Assembly: GCA_001939145.1 (NCBI GenBank) | Contig: LSRX01000689.1 | Span: 323,460-387,459 of the forward strand | Length of the DNA stretch: 64,000 nt | Reading direction: 5' to 3' | From: Symbiodinium microadriaticum | Taxonomy: Eukaryota > Sar > Dinophyceae > Suessiales > Symbiodiniaceae | Shown here: positions 26,033 through 37,374 of the stretch, one piece after another | Position numbering within the stretch: position 1 is the first letter of the stretch | Layout: the number at the start of each line of letters is the position of its first letter | The notes under the pieces: generated by a model | The model's database searches: none | Told to the model about the DNA's origin: nothing | What the model saw: only the letters and a program-made list of their open reading frames with translations | Translations under genes and position numbers: made by a program

Positions 26033-26776
26033 NNNNNNNNNNNNNNNNNNNNNNNNNNNNNNNNNNNNNNNNNNNNNNNNNNNNNNNNNNNNNNNNNNNN
26101 NNNNNNNNNNNNNNNNNNNNNNNNNNNNNNNNNNNNNNNNNNNNNNNNNNNNNNNNNNNNNNNNNNNNNNNNNNNNNNNNNNNNNNNNNNNNNNNNNNNN
26201 NNNNNNNNNNNNNNNNNNNNNNNNNNNNNNNNNNNNNNNNNNNNNNNNNNNNNNNNNNNNNNNNNNNNNNNNNNNNNNNNNNNNNNNNNNNNNNNNNNNN
26301 NNNNNNNNNNNNNNNNNNNNNNNNNNNNNNNNNNNNNNNNNNNNNNNNNNNNNNNNNNNNNNNNNNNNNNNNNNNNNNNNNNNNNNNNNNNNNNNNNNNN
26401 NNNNNNNNNNNNNNNNNNNNNNNNNNNNNNNNNNNNNNNNNNNNNNNNNNNNNNNNNNNNNNNNNNNNNNNNNNNNNNNNNNNNNNNNNNNNNNNNNNNN
26501 NNNNNNNNNNNNNNNNNNNNNNNNNNNNNNNNNNNNNNNNNNNNNNNNNNNNNNNNNNNNNNNNNNNNNNNNNNNNNNNNNNNNNNNNNNNNNNNNNNNN
26601 NNNNNNNNNNNNNNNNNNNNNNNNNNNNNNNNNNNNNNNNNNNNNNNNNNNNNNNNNNNNNNNNNNNNNNNNNNNNNNNNNNNNNNNNNNNNNNNNNNNN
26701 NNNNNNNNNNNNNNNNNNNNNNNNNNNNNNNNNNNNNNNNNNNNNNNNNNNNNNNNNNNNNNNNNNNNNNNNNNNN
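26033..26776. other. Assembly gap (744 N)
   Basis: A run of unknown bases with simple repeats on both sides, so the gap probably spans a longer AT-rich microsatellite. Confidence 0.99.
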
Positions 26777-26819
26777 CTCTTTCTCTATGACTCCATGCTC
26801 TCTGAAACTCTACATATAT

Positions 26820-26925
26820 CTAGAGAGATATATATATATATATATATGTAGTATACATTACGTACATACATACATACATATATATATATATACACTATGT
26901 GTATATATATATATAGATGTATATA
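26820..26925. repeat. AT microsatellite, right of the gap
   Basis: TA/CATA simple repeats directly after the gap. A similar AT run lies at 27550-27625. Confidence 0.85.
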
Positions 26926-27076
26926 TGTGCCTGACAAGATCTAGTAGGCAAGCATGGCTGAACCAGAAAGGCCGGGACTTGCCGTCGAAGCGCCAGGCCC
27001 GACGCATCCGCGAAGCTCTGGTGCTGGCCGACCACCCGCTGCGGGAGGTGCGCTAGGAAGGCACCTCTGACTCTTG

Positions 27077-27120
27077 GGTTTAAAGCTTAGGGTTTAGGGT
27101 TTGGGGTTTAGGGTTTAGGA
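27077..27120. repeat. Interstitial telomere-like repeat (TTTAGGG)
   Basis: Five AGGGTTT-type units with one variant (GGGGTTT). Confidence 0.75.
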
Positions 27121-27565
27121 AAGCTTTGGGTTTCTGGCATTTTCTGGTGTCTTTTTTTGAAGGCCTTTTGATGACTGCACGAGTGCGCCTCCAACCCTTT
27201 CGGGCAGGCAACTGGGCCACTTTGACTCTTGGGTTTAAAAAAGCTTACAGGGTGTATGGCATTTCTGCCCGGAACTAGCTATAATCGCTCCTGCTTCCTG
27301 CTCTCAGGGAATCAATTCCTCCGAGCTCACCCTGGCTTGTGGAGGATATGTAGGGCTTCATGGGTCCTATGTCATGATCACCATGTGATTCGGCGAGTTC
27401 GACGCGGCCTTCCTGCGGGTGCTTCGCATTTCAAGGGACCCCGCCTGAGGCAGAGCACTCCACGCCCAGGGAGCCGAAGCGGAAGCAGCCGTCCAAGGCC
27501 TGGGTCCAGTGTTGCAGGCGACCGAATAGAGCAGGGTTTTGGGGTGTGTGTATATATATATATAG

Positions 27566-27611
<46 letters not shown>

Positions 27612-27954
27612 CATATATATATATAGAAACCCCCACAATGGTATTGGTAATTATTGCAGCCAGATAGATACGCTGGGCTTCTTTGAGGCATGACGGGTGT
27701 AGTCCCTTATTCCACGACAACAGGGCTCCATGTGCGGCTGCTCCGACTCTCCAGCCGGGCTTGCTGCTATCGATACCAAGTCTTACGGAAACATCCCGTA
27801 AAACAGATGATCAACACAATGTCCAGCACGATGTGCAGCTAAGATATCTCTGTATTGGGCGGCTTTGACTGAAGAGGGCAGTCGCTTCCTGAGAGCGTCT
27901 GGCCAGGGCACCCGCTGCGGCAGCCGGAAGACTTCTGAGAGCTCCTGAACACAC

Positions 27955-28036
27955 GGTTTAGGGTAGGGTTTTAGGGTTTAGGGCTTTAGGGTTTTAGGGT
28001 TTAGGGTTTTGGGTTTTGGGTTTTGGGTTTAGGGTT
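27955..28036. repeat. Interstitial telomere-like repeat, longest array
   Basis: About 80 bases of GGGTTTA units with drift to GGGTTTT. No gene is supported between here and 28.9 kb, although a + frame at 28590-28790 and a short + segment near 28345-28415 (EMAPLPKHLGKRARGVWVL) could be exons. Confidence 0.75.
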
Positions 28037-28924
28037 CACACGCAAATGCAATGTATCATCTGATCAGGTCTGACCACATCTGATCACATCATATCATATG
28101 AACCAAAACATGATATGGATGACAAGATGTAATGTAAGACAACATATGTCAGCAACTCTCGATGGCAAAGAAATGTAGGGGGTTAGACCGGGGCAGGGGC
28201 CCTGAGAAGGACTATGCCGATGATCCTGCTATCAAGGGCTCCTAAATAGCTGGAAGGGAGGGATCCTGAGTGATTCTTTCGCTCATCTCGCTCCGGTCAA
28301 CGCCTCGAGTCGTGCGGTGCCGTAGCCCACTTTGAGGCCGCAGGAGATGGCGCCGCTGCCGAAGCACCTCGGGAAAAGAGCGCGAGGAGTATGGGTGCTG
28401 GTCAAAACCAAGGTCCCTTTTCGGGTTCCTCTTGTAAGGGTGTCGTACCATTTTGGTGACCCATATGAGGAACCTGAAAAGTGATTTGGGGCAGAGGGTT
28501 TAGCTTCGGCTTACGACTACCCGTGGAATTACCAACTGTTGTCGTCCGCACACTGCAATCATGTTACACAGTCGGGAACTGATTCAGTCAAGGCAAGAAA
28601 AACCCCAGCCTCGACACGAAGGGCGCAACAGGCTGTCCTCGAAACCAGGAGCCCTCGTAGACCTGCTCCGGACAGCGACGCTTCCAGCTCCCAGACCTTG
28701 TTTGGACCTACTGACCATCTAAAGAGGCGAAGACTCTCCCAAACAGCTCGGAATGATGAAGCTCCGGGGCCCACCGAAGGGGGACAGGAGATAAACTTCG
28801 CAAGTTCAGGGTTTCGCGGCACGCCTACGGCCAGAAGGCACCCCCATTGCACACCTCCCCGTGGTAAGAGTCGTCCTGCCAGATGCCATGGCCGTGGGGC
28901 AGTTGGCTGAAGTCCTGTCAGAAT

Positions 28925-28996
28925 GGCTTAGAGGGTTATAGGGGGTTTAGGGGTTTACGGGCTATAGGGGGTTTAGGCCGGGTTTAGGGATTAGGG
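28925..28996. repeat. Interstitial telomere-like repeat, degenerate
   Basis: GGGTTTA-type words with TATAGGG variants, directly next to the end of the candidate gene at 28999. Confidence 0.6.
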
Positions 28997-28998
28997 GC

Positions 28999-31620
28999 TT
29001 AGGTGAACGCGGCGAGAGCCTCTTTGAGCAAGTTGGGTCCAGACCTCTCGGAGCTGAAGTCTCCGGCCTGGTCCCCGTGGTACTTGAAGTGCTTTCGCCG
29101 GAGGCTGCAGCAGCAGCCGTTCGGCAAATAGCTGTAGCCTTCCCTGGCGTCCAAGCTAGCCGAGGCCGAAAAACGAGCTCCCCCGAAATTCCGTGTGCCT
29201 GTACGTTGAAGGTCGCACCCGCCAGAAAAATCGCAGTGCCAGTGGGGTACGACAGAAGGTTGCCTTGGGCCGGAGCATCGGGCAAATTGCTGCTGTGCAG
29301 CGTGAGGAAATCGAGCTGCTGCCAGAGTGCCAAGAACGGATAAGTCTTCTGCACGGTCCAGACAGCCACAGTTACTGCCTCCCGAGTCGTTTTGTTCTTG
29401 GGACTGTTTTGGGCTGCGGCGTGCAGTCTGCTTTCCGGCTTGTGCGACGCATGCTCCTGCTTTGGAAAGGCTGCTGGGACGTCGCGTGAAATCCCAGGGC
29501 ACAAAGCCAAGAAAGCTCCCGCCTCCAAGCTCAGGAAGACGCCAAGAACGATCTGCTCCTCTCTCCAAAGCGACTCTACAAAGAATCCCTTACAACTGCA
29601 CTCACCCGGAAAAGCCGTGGTCATTCTGAGACGGCAGCAGGCACATCTCCAGGAGTCTTAGAGCAGATCAGAGTGAAACGATCCCAGCTCCTGCGTTGTC
29701 ATGAAGGTCGATGGCTCCCCTTCTTGCCCTGGGACAGGTGCGAAAATCGTGATTGTTTATCAAATAGGAACGATTTTTTCTCGTATTTTGTATTGGGGTT
29801 GTGAATTTCGGACACTTACAGCAGCTCTGGTTGCAGAGAGCGCCTGGACATTGCGAAGAGGGCGGCTCGTACAACCAGAGTTCCCAGACCGCCAGCAGCC
29901 TCGGCGTGGCAAACGCAAACATTGATTACAGGGTCCTGTTGCTAACAGTATAACCGTGACTAGCGATGGCTAGGCATCCTCGGATCATTGGCCAGACACT
30001 TGGCAGCCTCTGATGCCTTTTGACATGTTGTCCCTGAAGCTGAGAGGCGCGATCCAGGTCTTGCCCCAGAGAAGGGGCAGATTGTCCCGCACACTCAGTG
30101 ACCTGCAACTCTCAAGAACCCCCCCGACCCCTCTGCATGAAAAAACCGATCTACAGGCAAATGCGCTTGCAACGCCCATCCTGTTCAGCGAGAGGCCCAT
30201 GATGCCCACGGTGAAGACCACGGGCAGCGCCAGGTAGCGCAGGTTCTGCAAGCGTTGCACCGTGTGTTTTGCAACTTCGGGGGGGACCATTTCGGGGTCA
30301 CGTGCCACGGCCGAAGACCCAGAAGACGGAAGCAGGACTCTACCCATAGGCTCCTTAGTAGTTCCTGTTTGGGATTACCTTATAGGATTCTAAATATAAA
30401 CCATACAAAGGAACTACTTAGGAGCCTATGGGAACAGTGTAGCCTTGAAGAGGAGACCGTGCCCTGGCCTTCTGCGGTGGCCCCAGGAGCTGGGTCCGCA
30501 CTTTCGCCAGGCCATAGAGCGTGAAGCCTCGGAACAGAAGCGGCAGGGGAAGCCGGAAGCCTCCAAAGCCACGCGCTCCTCAAAACCCCGCTGCGCACGG
30601 GTCGCTCGCAGTCTTTGCAGCCCGAGGCTCCCAGGAACATGGCCACCTGGCCACGAAGCGGGGTGCGGGCCAGGGGAAAGGAGGCTTTAGCAACTGCAGT
30701 CCCGCAGTCTACTTCAAGGCAGTAGGGCGGAAACTTCCCTGCCTCAGCAAACTTTGCCCACACCGCCCCGGCTTCGGTCGCTACTCATGCATGGTACGCT
30801 TCTTAGGAGCGTGCGTGAAGATGCCATGATGTGCCCTGCCTCAGAAATCGCAGACCACACCCCGCGGGCGATGTGCCTGAAGCTTGGCAGTGTCTCTGTA
30901 CAACCACATGTATGTATGGTCAGATGGTCAGATGCTCCGACTAGGCACTCCAGGGGCTCTACAGGAGCGTTCAGAAGCTTCGAGCGTCGCAACGTCTCTT
31001 TCCAAGGGGAAGCCTTGGAGATACTCTTCAACGTCCTCTGGCCTGCCAAACGCCTGCCGCTGCTGTCGCCGTGCCTCTGCAGAGCCACGACTGGCAAACA
31101 TCGCCGGAAGCCTCAGAGCCAGCCCTCTTCTCCCTGGTTCTTAGTAGGGAATGGGGGAATGGATCCCCATGATAGTCCCTTAAGGTCCCCTTTAGTAGTC
31201 CCAATACCCCATTCCCCCATTCCCTACCAAGAACCAGTCAGTTTCCTGTCACTCTGTGAGAGCTGCGCTGGCCTCCATCGCGAAGAAGGCGCTTCGAAGC
31301 TCGGGGTCCAGCTCCTGCCATCGCGACCTGACCTGGCGCCATGTGTTCCATCCATCAAAGACTACCGGCTGAGTGCTGACTCCAGGAACCTCCGAGGCTC
31401 GCAGCGACTCCATGGGCCAAAAAGTTTCAAAAAAGTCTTCAAAAAACGCGCGAGGGTGTAAGGCCGAAAGCCAACCGTTTCGTCCGGCAGTTCCGGGGCG
31501 ACAGAAGGATTCTATGATGGGGGTGGGGCGGCCAGTGCCGGGCTGTGAGCTGAATCGTGTGCCGAGCCTTTGTATTGAGTTCGGCGAGTTGCCTTCTTCT
31601 GCTTGGGCCAAGCTCCAATA
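28999..31620 (-). CDS. Candidate spliced gene of unknown function
   Basis: Several minus-strand blocks look like exons of one gene. A 5' block at 31620-31255 includes ALHPRAFFEDFFETFWPMES and RSRWQELDPELRSAFFAMEA. A block at about 31110-30950 includes RGSAEARRQQRQAFGRPEDV. A block at 30310-30185 includes a membrane-like segment (YLALPVVFTVGIMGLSLNRM). The last open region, 29620-28999, ends in DFSSERSGPNLLKEALAAFT before a TAA. I do not recognise the family. Two same-strand frames overlap across 29000-29600 and I cannot tell which exons are used. A MITE-like hairpin sits between the first two blocks. These could be two adjacent genes. Confidence 0.35.
30343..30432. mobile_element. MITE-like hairpin element 1
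   Basis: Two 24-base arms (30343-30366 and 30409-30432) are inverted copies with one mismatch, around a 42-base AT-rich centre. The outer ends are CCCATAGG and CCTATGGG. No clear target-site duplication and no coding capacity. Confidence 0.55.
31134..31237. mobile_element. MITE-like hairpin element 2
   Basis: Two 29-base arms (31134-31162 and 31209-31237) are inverted copies with one mismatch, around a 46-base centre. The outer ends are CTGGTTCTT and AAGAACCAG. It lies between exon-like blocks of the candidate gene at 28999-31620, so it is probably intronic. It shares no arm sequence with element 1. Confidence 0.6.
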
Positions 31621-32237
31621 CACATTAATTATGACCTATCATCTAATTATAAACCTATCATTTATTTCCCCTTTAGGACATCCATTCTAAAGTTAGGTCA
31701 AATGGTAAGGGGAAAAGAGTGAACAAATTGAAATAAACAAAACGTAATGGCAGTGAAGTGAAACAGAACGAAGCACGGTTTTGCTTATTTAAATTTGGCT
31801 CTTTTCACCACTTCCTTTCTATCATGACTTGTAACATTAAGAAGAAGAGCGAAGCGAAGGCCTTTTCCTCTCGTTCCATTCAATCAATTTAACTAAACAC
31901 AAAGGAATAAAAGGGATGCGTGGTTTACTTCAATTAATTAAAACGAACGGGAAACAGGGGAAAAAAAAAACAATTTTAATATTAATAAACCGTGCGTTCC
32001 CTTACGTTTATTACATTAAAATTAGGTCCTTTTCCCACATTATTTTCTTCTTATATTTCTACAACTATATTCTGCTTTATAAAAATATGAAGAGAACATT
32101 TCGCTTATAATTAATTGAAAAAAACAAAGTAATGAAATGGATGCGTGTTTATTTTAATTACAGTAATTGAAGCGAAATGAGAACGAAACACGGAATCAAT
32201 CATAGGCTGTGGAACAAGAGTGAGAGAGATGAATGGT

Positions 32238-32321
32238 ACGTGTGTTTCTTTCTCTAGTTTAAGTATAATGTAATGGAATGAAAGCATGAATTAAACTAGA
32301 GAAACGAAAGGAAACACACGT
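32238..32321. repeat. Long inverted repeat in the AT-rich island
   Basis: The left arm 32238-32261 pairs with the right arm 32291-32321, with a six-base bulge. The outer ends are ACGTGTGTTTC and GAAACACACGT. Confidence 0.75.
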
Positions 32322-32370
32322 TCGCTTCACTCGCTCCTCTTTCGTTCCACTTCCACTACATTAAAGAGGT

Positions 32371-32448
32371 TCTTTGTCCTTTAATTTTGACCTATTTACA
32401 AATGAAGATTTGAAGTGCGTGAAATAGGTCAAAAGTAAAAGACAAAGA
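32371..32448. repeat. Long inverted repeat, 27-base arms
   Basis: Arms 32371-32397 and 32422-32448 are inverted copies with two mismatches and a 24-base loop. The inner stem is TTTTGACCTATTT with its complement. Confidence 0.85.
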
Positions 32449-33089
32449 AGGGAAGTGAGAAGTGAACGAAATTAGGAACGAAACACGCGTTCTCTTTCTT
32501 TCACTTGTTTTCGTTCCTATTTCGTTGCCTTCCACTTCGTTACTTTAATTTAGGTCTTTTGGCTCTTTTGTCTTATTTCAATTAAAAGAAATGATTCACA
32601 AAGCGTAATGCGTGTTTAATTGAAAGAAGCAAAATTAGCCACCCAAAAAGCTAATGTAAAAGAACCAAAGCGTGCTTTCATTACCTTTGCGTTCTTTCAC
32701 TTGGGGCTTTTTACCTTACCACCGAACCCTGTTAACGCCTGGTCTGGATAACACTCGTCTTTTCATGAGTCTTACCGCTGCAGCTGGAAATAGATGCGTG
32801 AGTCTTCTGTCTTCATCTCCAAGTCTTATTTCGTTCCTATTTTGTTCCCTTCTTTTGCTTAATTCACGCACTAGCTTCGTTTGTAATTAACGCAAAAGAA
32901 GTAAACAAAATACTCTCTTCATGGTTCTTATACTGGAGATACAACTACAGGAGATTACAACCGAAGGGCTTTGCTGCTGGGCCGCCCGAAGCCGCGAAGT
33001 CCTAGATGACACGAAGCGTTTGTTACCAAGCGCGTGGCACTCAAGCCCTGGGTTGTGAGAAAATTCGCCTCAGTGGTGGCTTCCGTTCC

Positions 33090-35546
33090 TCAACAAGTCT
33101 CATAGCTTCTGGAAAGCCCAAGGCACAGCGCCACTGAGCCCCACGCGCATTTCGTGATGGCAGGATCAGGCATGCGACAGCCCCCCGATTGGGCCCGCCA
33201 TCTCACAAATGCGACCTCCACCACGTACAGTATATGCGGCATCCACATGCATGCGCTCCAGCTGTCACAGTCTGTCAACCCTTGCCTGCTATTAATTGCA
33301 AGACCACTGATTTGGAAGTCTTGCAAGAGAAGCGCGTCCTGCGGGATGGATAAACTTATGACCTTGCATGCACTAAGCTCGAACCGCACGTGCGCATCAC
33401 GCAACGCCCTCTCCTCCTCCGTCTCTCCTTGTACAATGCCCTGAACGGCAAGCAGTCGCCAAGCCAACGCATACTCACGCTGGCAGCAAGGGCTCCCAAA
33501 GCCTCCATGGCGCCAATGATGATCTTGGGTGCCTCCCACGGATTTCAACTGATCACTTCACACCAGCTCCAGGCTCCTGATGCGTGACATCATGCTGGGC
33601 AAGCCAAACTCAAGCATTGCATTCATCACGTGCGCACATGGCACCTCCATCAAGTCCGATGTCAGGTGCCCGGCCGGCTTCATGGAACCCAGCACACTGT
33701 GCCCGACCGCCTTCAATTTGCTGGAAGATTGGCTCTTCTCCAGGACCTCCTGAAAACTCTGCATGAATGCAAAGATGTCCAGTTCCTGCAGAGAGAGAAG
33801 TGGTTCCACTCAGGAAAAGGTGAATATGCCAGCGTAGGCGGCATTCGCACCACCTCCCCAAGGGGCAGCGCACTGTCAAAATCTAGCCACAAGACATGGC
33901 CATGACATCACGATAGAGGCAGCGCACGGAACAGGCGATCCATGGCCATCTACGTCGAGCAAGGCGCGCACGGGAATCCTGAGATAAATGGTGCCGGCAC
34001 AGTTACCGCTGGGCCATCAGTTTTTGGTCCTGTGGAAGTCGCGTGCTTGCGTCATGCAGGTTGCTGTCATGAACAATGCCATACAATGCCCGATCATGCA
34101 GGTGAGAGTGTTGAAGGAGCGACTGCTGCTGCATAGATGTTCCGGCGCTCAGCGCCACATGTCATGTGCCTGCATGCCAGCAAACAAACAGCATCTTGCA
34201 GCTCCATCTGCATACTGCGCGCAGATTCGGACAGCGTATTTTCATTGGCAAACCCTCAACGAACATCGTTCCACATTCCGCTTCCATCAGGCCGTTTCTT
34301 GCCGCTGCCGCTGGGCAACCTGTTTACACCAAACTCGGCGTCGAAATCAAGCCGCCAGGAGCGCCGCCACGAGCGCGGTAACGGCCAAAGACATGACGAT
34401 TTTGCGCTCAAATACCAGAATGGCACATCGAGGCCAAGCGTCCTCAAAGCACACAGTGTCATGACTTGCTGGCAAAAGGAAACCGCTGATAAACTAATTG
34501 GTTTTATTCATTTAGGTGCCTCCTGCCTGGCAGGATTGGGCTTGGATTTCGCACCATTCTTTTGCTAGGACCGGCTAGGGCGTACATGAGCAGGGCCCAG
34601 GGGCCTTTATTGCGGCTTAGAGCATGCTGACCACATCTTGCCCGGACATCTCCCAAGGCTGAGAGAAAAAACAATCCGGACTGGCCTTGCAAGCGACTCC
34701 ACGAAGTCTTGACAGTTACGCGCGCTGAGCATGTAGCCACCCCGCTTCCAGATGGCACTAGCTCGCGCGGCCTCCCGTGCAGGTCGCTTTAGAACATCGG
34801 CACGGAGCCAACCCAGTGGATTATCATGGATGCTCTAGTTCACTTATTATCGCGAAATTGATGCGGCATTGCATTGTAAGAGGGGCTCACACCTAGTCAA
34901 GCACGGACGGGGCTACGACTGCTTGTCTTCACAACTGCGCCTCCACCTGCATCGCCATGCGGTCAGTGCGGGCTTCGCCAATGTAAACAGCACACTTGAA
35001 GATGTGACCAGAAGCCTGGATCCAGCAAACTTATGCGAAGCTGAATTCACCGCATCCTAACCATTGCAGGAATTCTACCCGGTCTTGGCGTTGAAGGCTC
35101 TCCCTTAAATAACAACCGCAACAATATCAAGAAGAAAACGGTTGGAATGCGCCACCTGCTTCATGATCTCGTACTCTTGGACCAGATCTCGTTTGTCTGC
35201 TTCCTTGCAGTTCGCGTGTGGTTCTTTCCTGTCTGGCGGCAAGTGGCTTGAAAGGCCACGGCGGTTGCGCCCTGGCCCAGCAAGCCGTCCACGTTCACCA
35301 CAGTTGTCCAGTCTGTCTTCGGCTTGTGCTGCGACTGCCGCGGGTCTGCCAGCAGCCTTGGCAGCTCGCTGCCGCTGCTGGCCGAGCCCTGGAAGCCTGT
35401 ACCGTGGCCTCGGGAGCCTTGGGTGCCTTCCTGGTGGACTGCATCGCCAACTGTGGCGGGTCAAAGATCCTCTGGATCTTATAACGGCCAGGCCCCGGTG
35501 TGCTCACCGTGCTGGCGCCAAATCCAATTGCTTTTGCAAACGCCAT
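33090..35546 (-). pseudogene. Protein-kinase-like gene, exons scattered, possibly decayed
   Basis: Exon-like minus-strand blocks carry kinase-type signatures in order. The block at 35546-35405 starts MAFAKAIGFG and contains STPGPGRY. The block near 35390-35225 contains VDGLLGQGATAVAFQAT, a glycine-rich loop (GxGxxxxV). The block near 35210-35145 contains LVQEYEIMKQVAHSN, like helix C. A block near 33900-33815 contains WLDFDSALPLGE and then PPTLAYSP, like the DFG and APE region with DFD in place of DFG. Exons near 33800-33570 (DIFAFMQSFQEVLEKSQ), 33540-33480 and 33440-33370 follow. The loop and helix-C blocks are in frames one base apart with only about 25 bases between, so a frameshift or sequence error separates them. 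No HRD motif is clear. A pseudokinase or dead gene is likely. Confidence 0.35.
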
Positions 35547-35817
35547 GACGCAAGGCCAAAGGTCACAACCAGACCTACTTGTCAGTTGTCAATGCGTTCG
35601 ACTGTGAAATCTCTTAGGTCTTCGGGCTTCTCACTTCGAATTTTGAACGCTTCATGAGATGAAAACTCGAGTCACAAGCCATGTAAACCTTCTTCGTGTC
35701 GCATGCAGTGCGACTTTGGGCTTCTGATTCCGAAGCGCGAACGAACCTCGTTCGCGATGCATCTTCAAGGATCAAGAGCAAGCTGCTACCTTTCTGGCAC
35801 TCCTTTTCGGCATGCGC

Positions 35818-35970
35818 ACGTATTACTATCAGTATTATTACTCATATACTATTTGTTACTGTTATTTTTGCTATATTATTGCTGTTAGTATTATTACTAT
35901 TATTATTACTATTATTATTATTACAACAATATTATTACTATTGTTACTACGATTATTGCTATTTCCCATC
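35818..35970. repeat. ATT/TAT triplet microsatellite
   Basis: Imperfect ATT triplets interrupted by ACT and GTT. The Leu-rich + frame over it is an artefact. Confidence 0.85.
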
Positions 35971-35979
35971 TTCCAATGA

Positions 35980-37370
35980 ATAAATCACGAGCGGCCAGCA
36001 AGTTACACCCACAATGCAATTTTGATAAGAATAACAACAAGGAAAAAACACAACAGTCATGAGTCATCAGTGTTGATTTAACTGTAACAATAGTCACAAT
36101 AGTGCTGGCAGTAACTACAACAAGTAGTATCAGAAGAAGAAGACGAGGCATGAGAAGCATGAGGATGCTAATAGCCAACCATTGAGGTCCTAGAATGCTT
36201 TGCCATTTGCTTGCCTCCATCTTTCTGCGTATGAACGCTAATCACCAATCCCGAGTATCCCTGCATATCCTTGCGAATCCAATTATACCCCCGCTACAAA
36301 AACTTTAATTCTTCCGCTACAGCCCACCCACCTGGCTTCGGGGATTGTATAAAAACTATTCTGATAAGCTTTCGTTGGTACTATTATAATTATCCTGTAA
36401 AATCAAAGTGCTGCAAAAAAACAGATCGTTCAAAGCGACGAAAAAATCAATCACCACAAAAAATCTGTGTCTTTTCGAAACCTCCATTAAAATCATTTCT
36501 ACATCCGCATGAAGACTTGGTTAGGGACGCTCTGCCCCTAGAAGCCAGCAATGCAAGTGCAGTAACATAGGCTAGGCCTAAAGCTAAGTTCGCTATAACT
36601 CAATTGCCTGAGGAGCTGTATGGGCGTCTTAGGCAATTATACAAAACTAGCAAAAATCAACTGGAAAAACAGGCTGCGCCACGATTAGCTGAAGCCTTGG
36701 ACCATCACGAGCGCTAGTGAAGCACATAAAGCTGGAACAGTTGCTCTTAAGTAGACCAACTGGACTTGAAAAAGTAGGTAGAGGAATGCAAACATAAAGC
36801 GCCATTTAGGGATGGGATGCATGAGGGGCTGTTCTAGATTGCTGGGCTTGATGATCTACAGGAGCTAGGATCAGGCTAACAAGGCTTTACTTGGTAAGTT
36901 CTGGATTCGAGTTTGGGACTTATGAGCAGGAGCGCAGCCGCAAGAGGACCAGAAGCGACGGTTGAAGCGAAGGCTCGAACTGTTTTTTTTTCTCTCTTCG
37001 CGCAGATCAGACCAGACCGGTCGTTCTCACGGATTGCCGGCCTTTGAGGGCAGATAAGGGCAGATAGCTCTCTCTCTGCCTGACCCTGAGCCGTCGACGG
37101 CCTCTGCTTTCGGAGCTTCCAAGCTTTTCTTGTCCTGAAGACTCAAAGCAGGACTGCGCTGAAAGGGCGACGTCTAACGGCTCCGCTGCGCCGTGACGCA
37201 GACAGAGTCGTCTTCGGAGAGTCACTCTTTTGACGCTGGGTCTGATCACTAGTAGCTAACAGCAATGGCACCCAAAATAGCACACTCACACTGATACTCG
37301 GATTCAGGGGCAGCCCTAGGTACACTGACCCAGATCCCCAACATCTAGACCCACCCCCACCCTCCCGAAA
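35980..37370. other. Stretch with no visible gene
   Basis: AT-rich to about 36600, then mixed. I see no coding exon, terminal repeat or RNA gene before the end of the gene at 37375. Confidence 0.5.
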
Positions 37371-37374
37371 GGCT

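Larger units (their letters stand above)
31620..32930. other. AT-rich island packed with inverted repeats
   Basis: Composition changes abruptly near 31615 and back near 32935. Inside are words such as AACGAAA, TTCGTTCC and AATTAATT, and at least three long hairpins. No complete gene is found. Dinoflagellate mitochondrial DNA is known for AT-rich non-coding DNA full of inverted repeats, so a nuclear insert of organelle DNA is the leading idea. An assembly join to an organelle contig is also possible. Confidence 0.5.

Noticed and set aside
25743-27056. 437-codon + frame across the first gap
   Set aside because: Most of it is unknown bases and the rest is microsatellite and unrelated flank. It is an artefact of reading through N.
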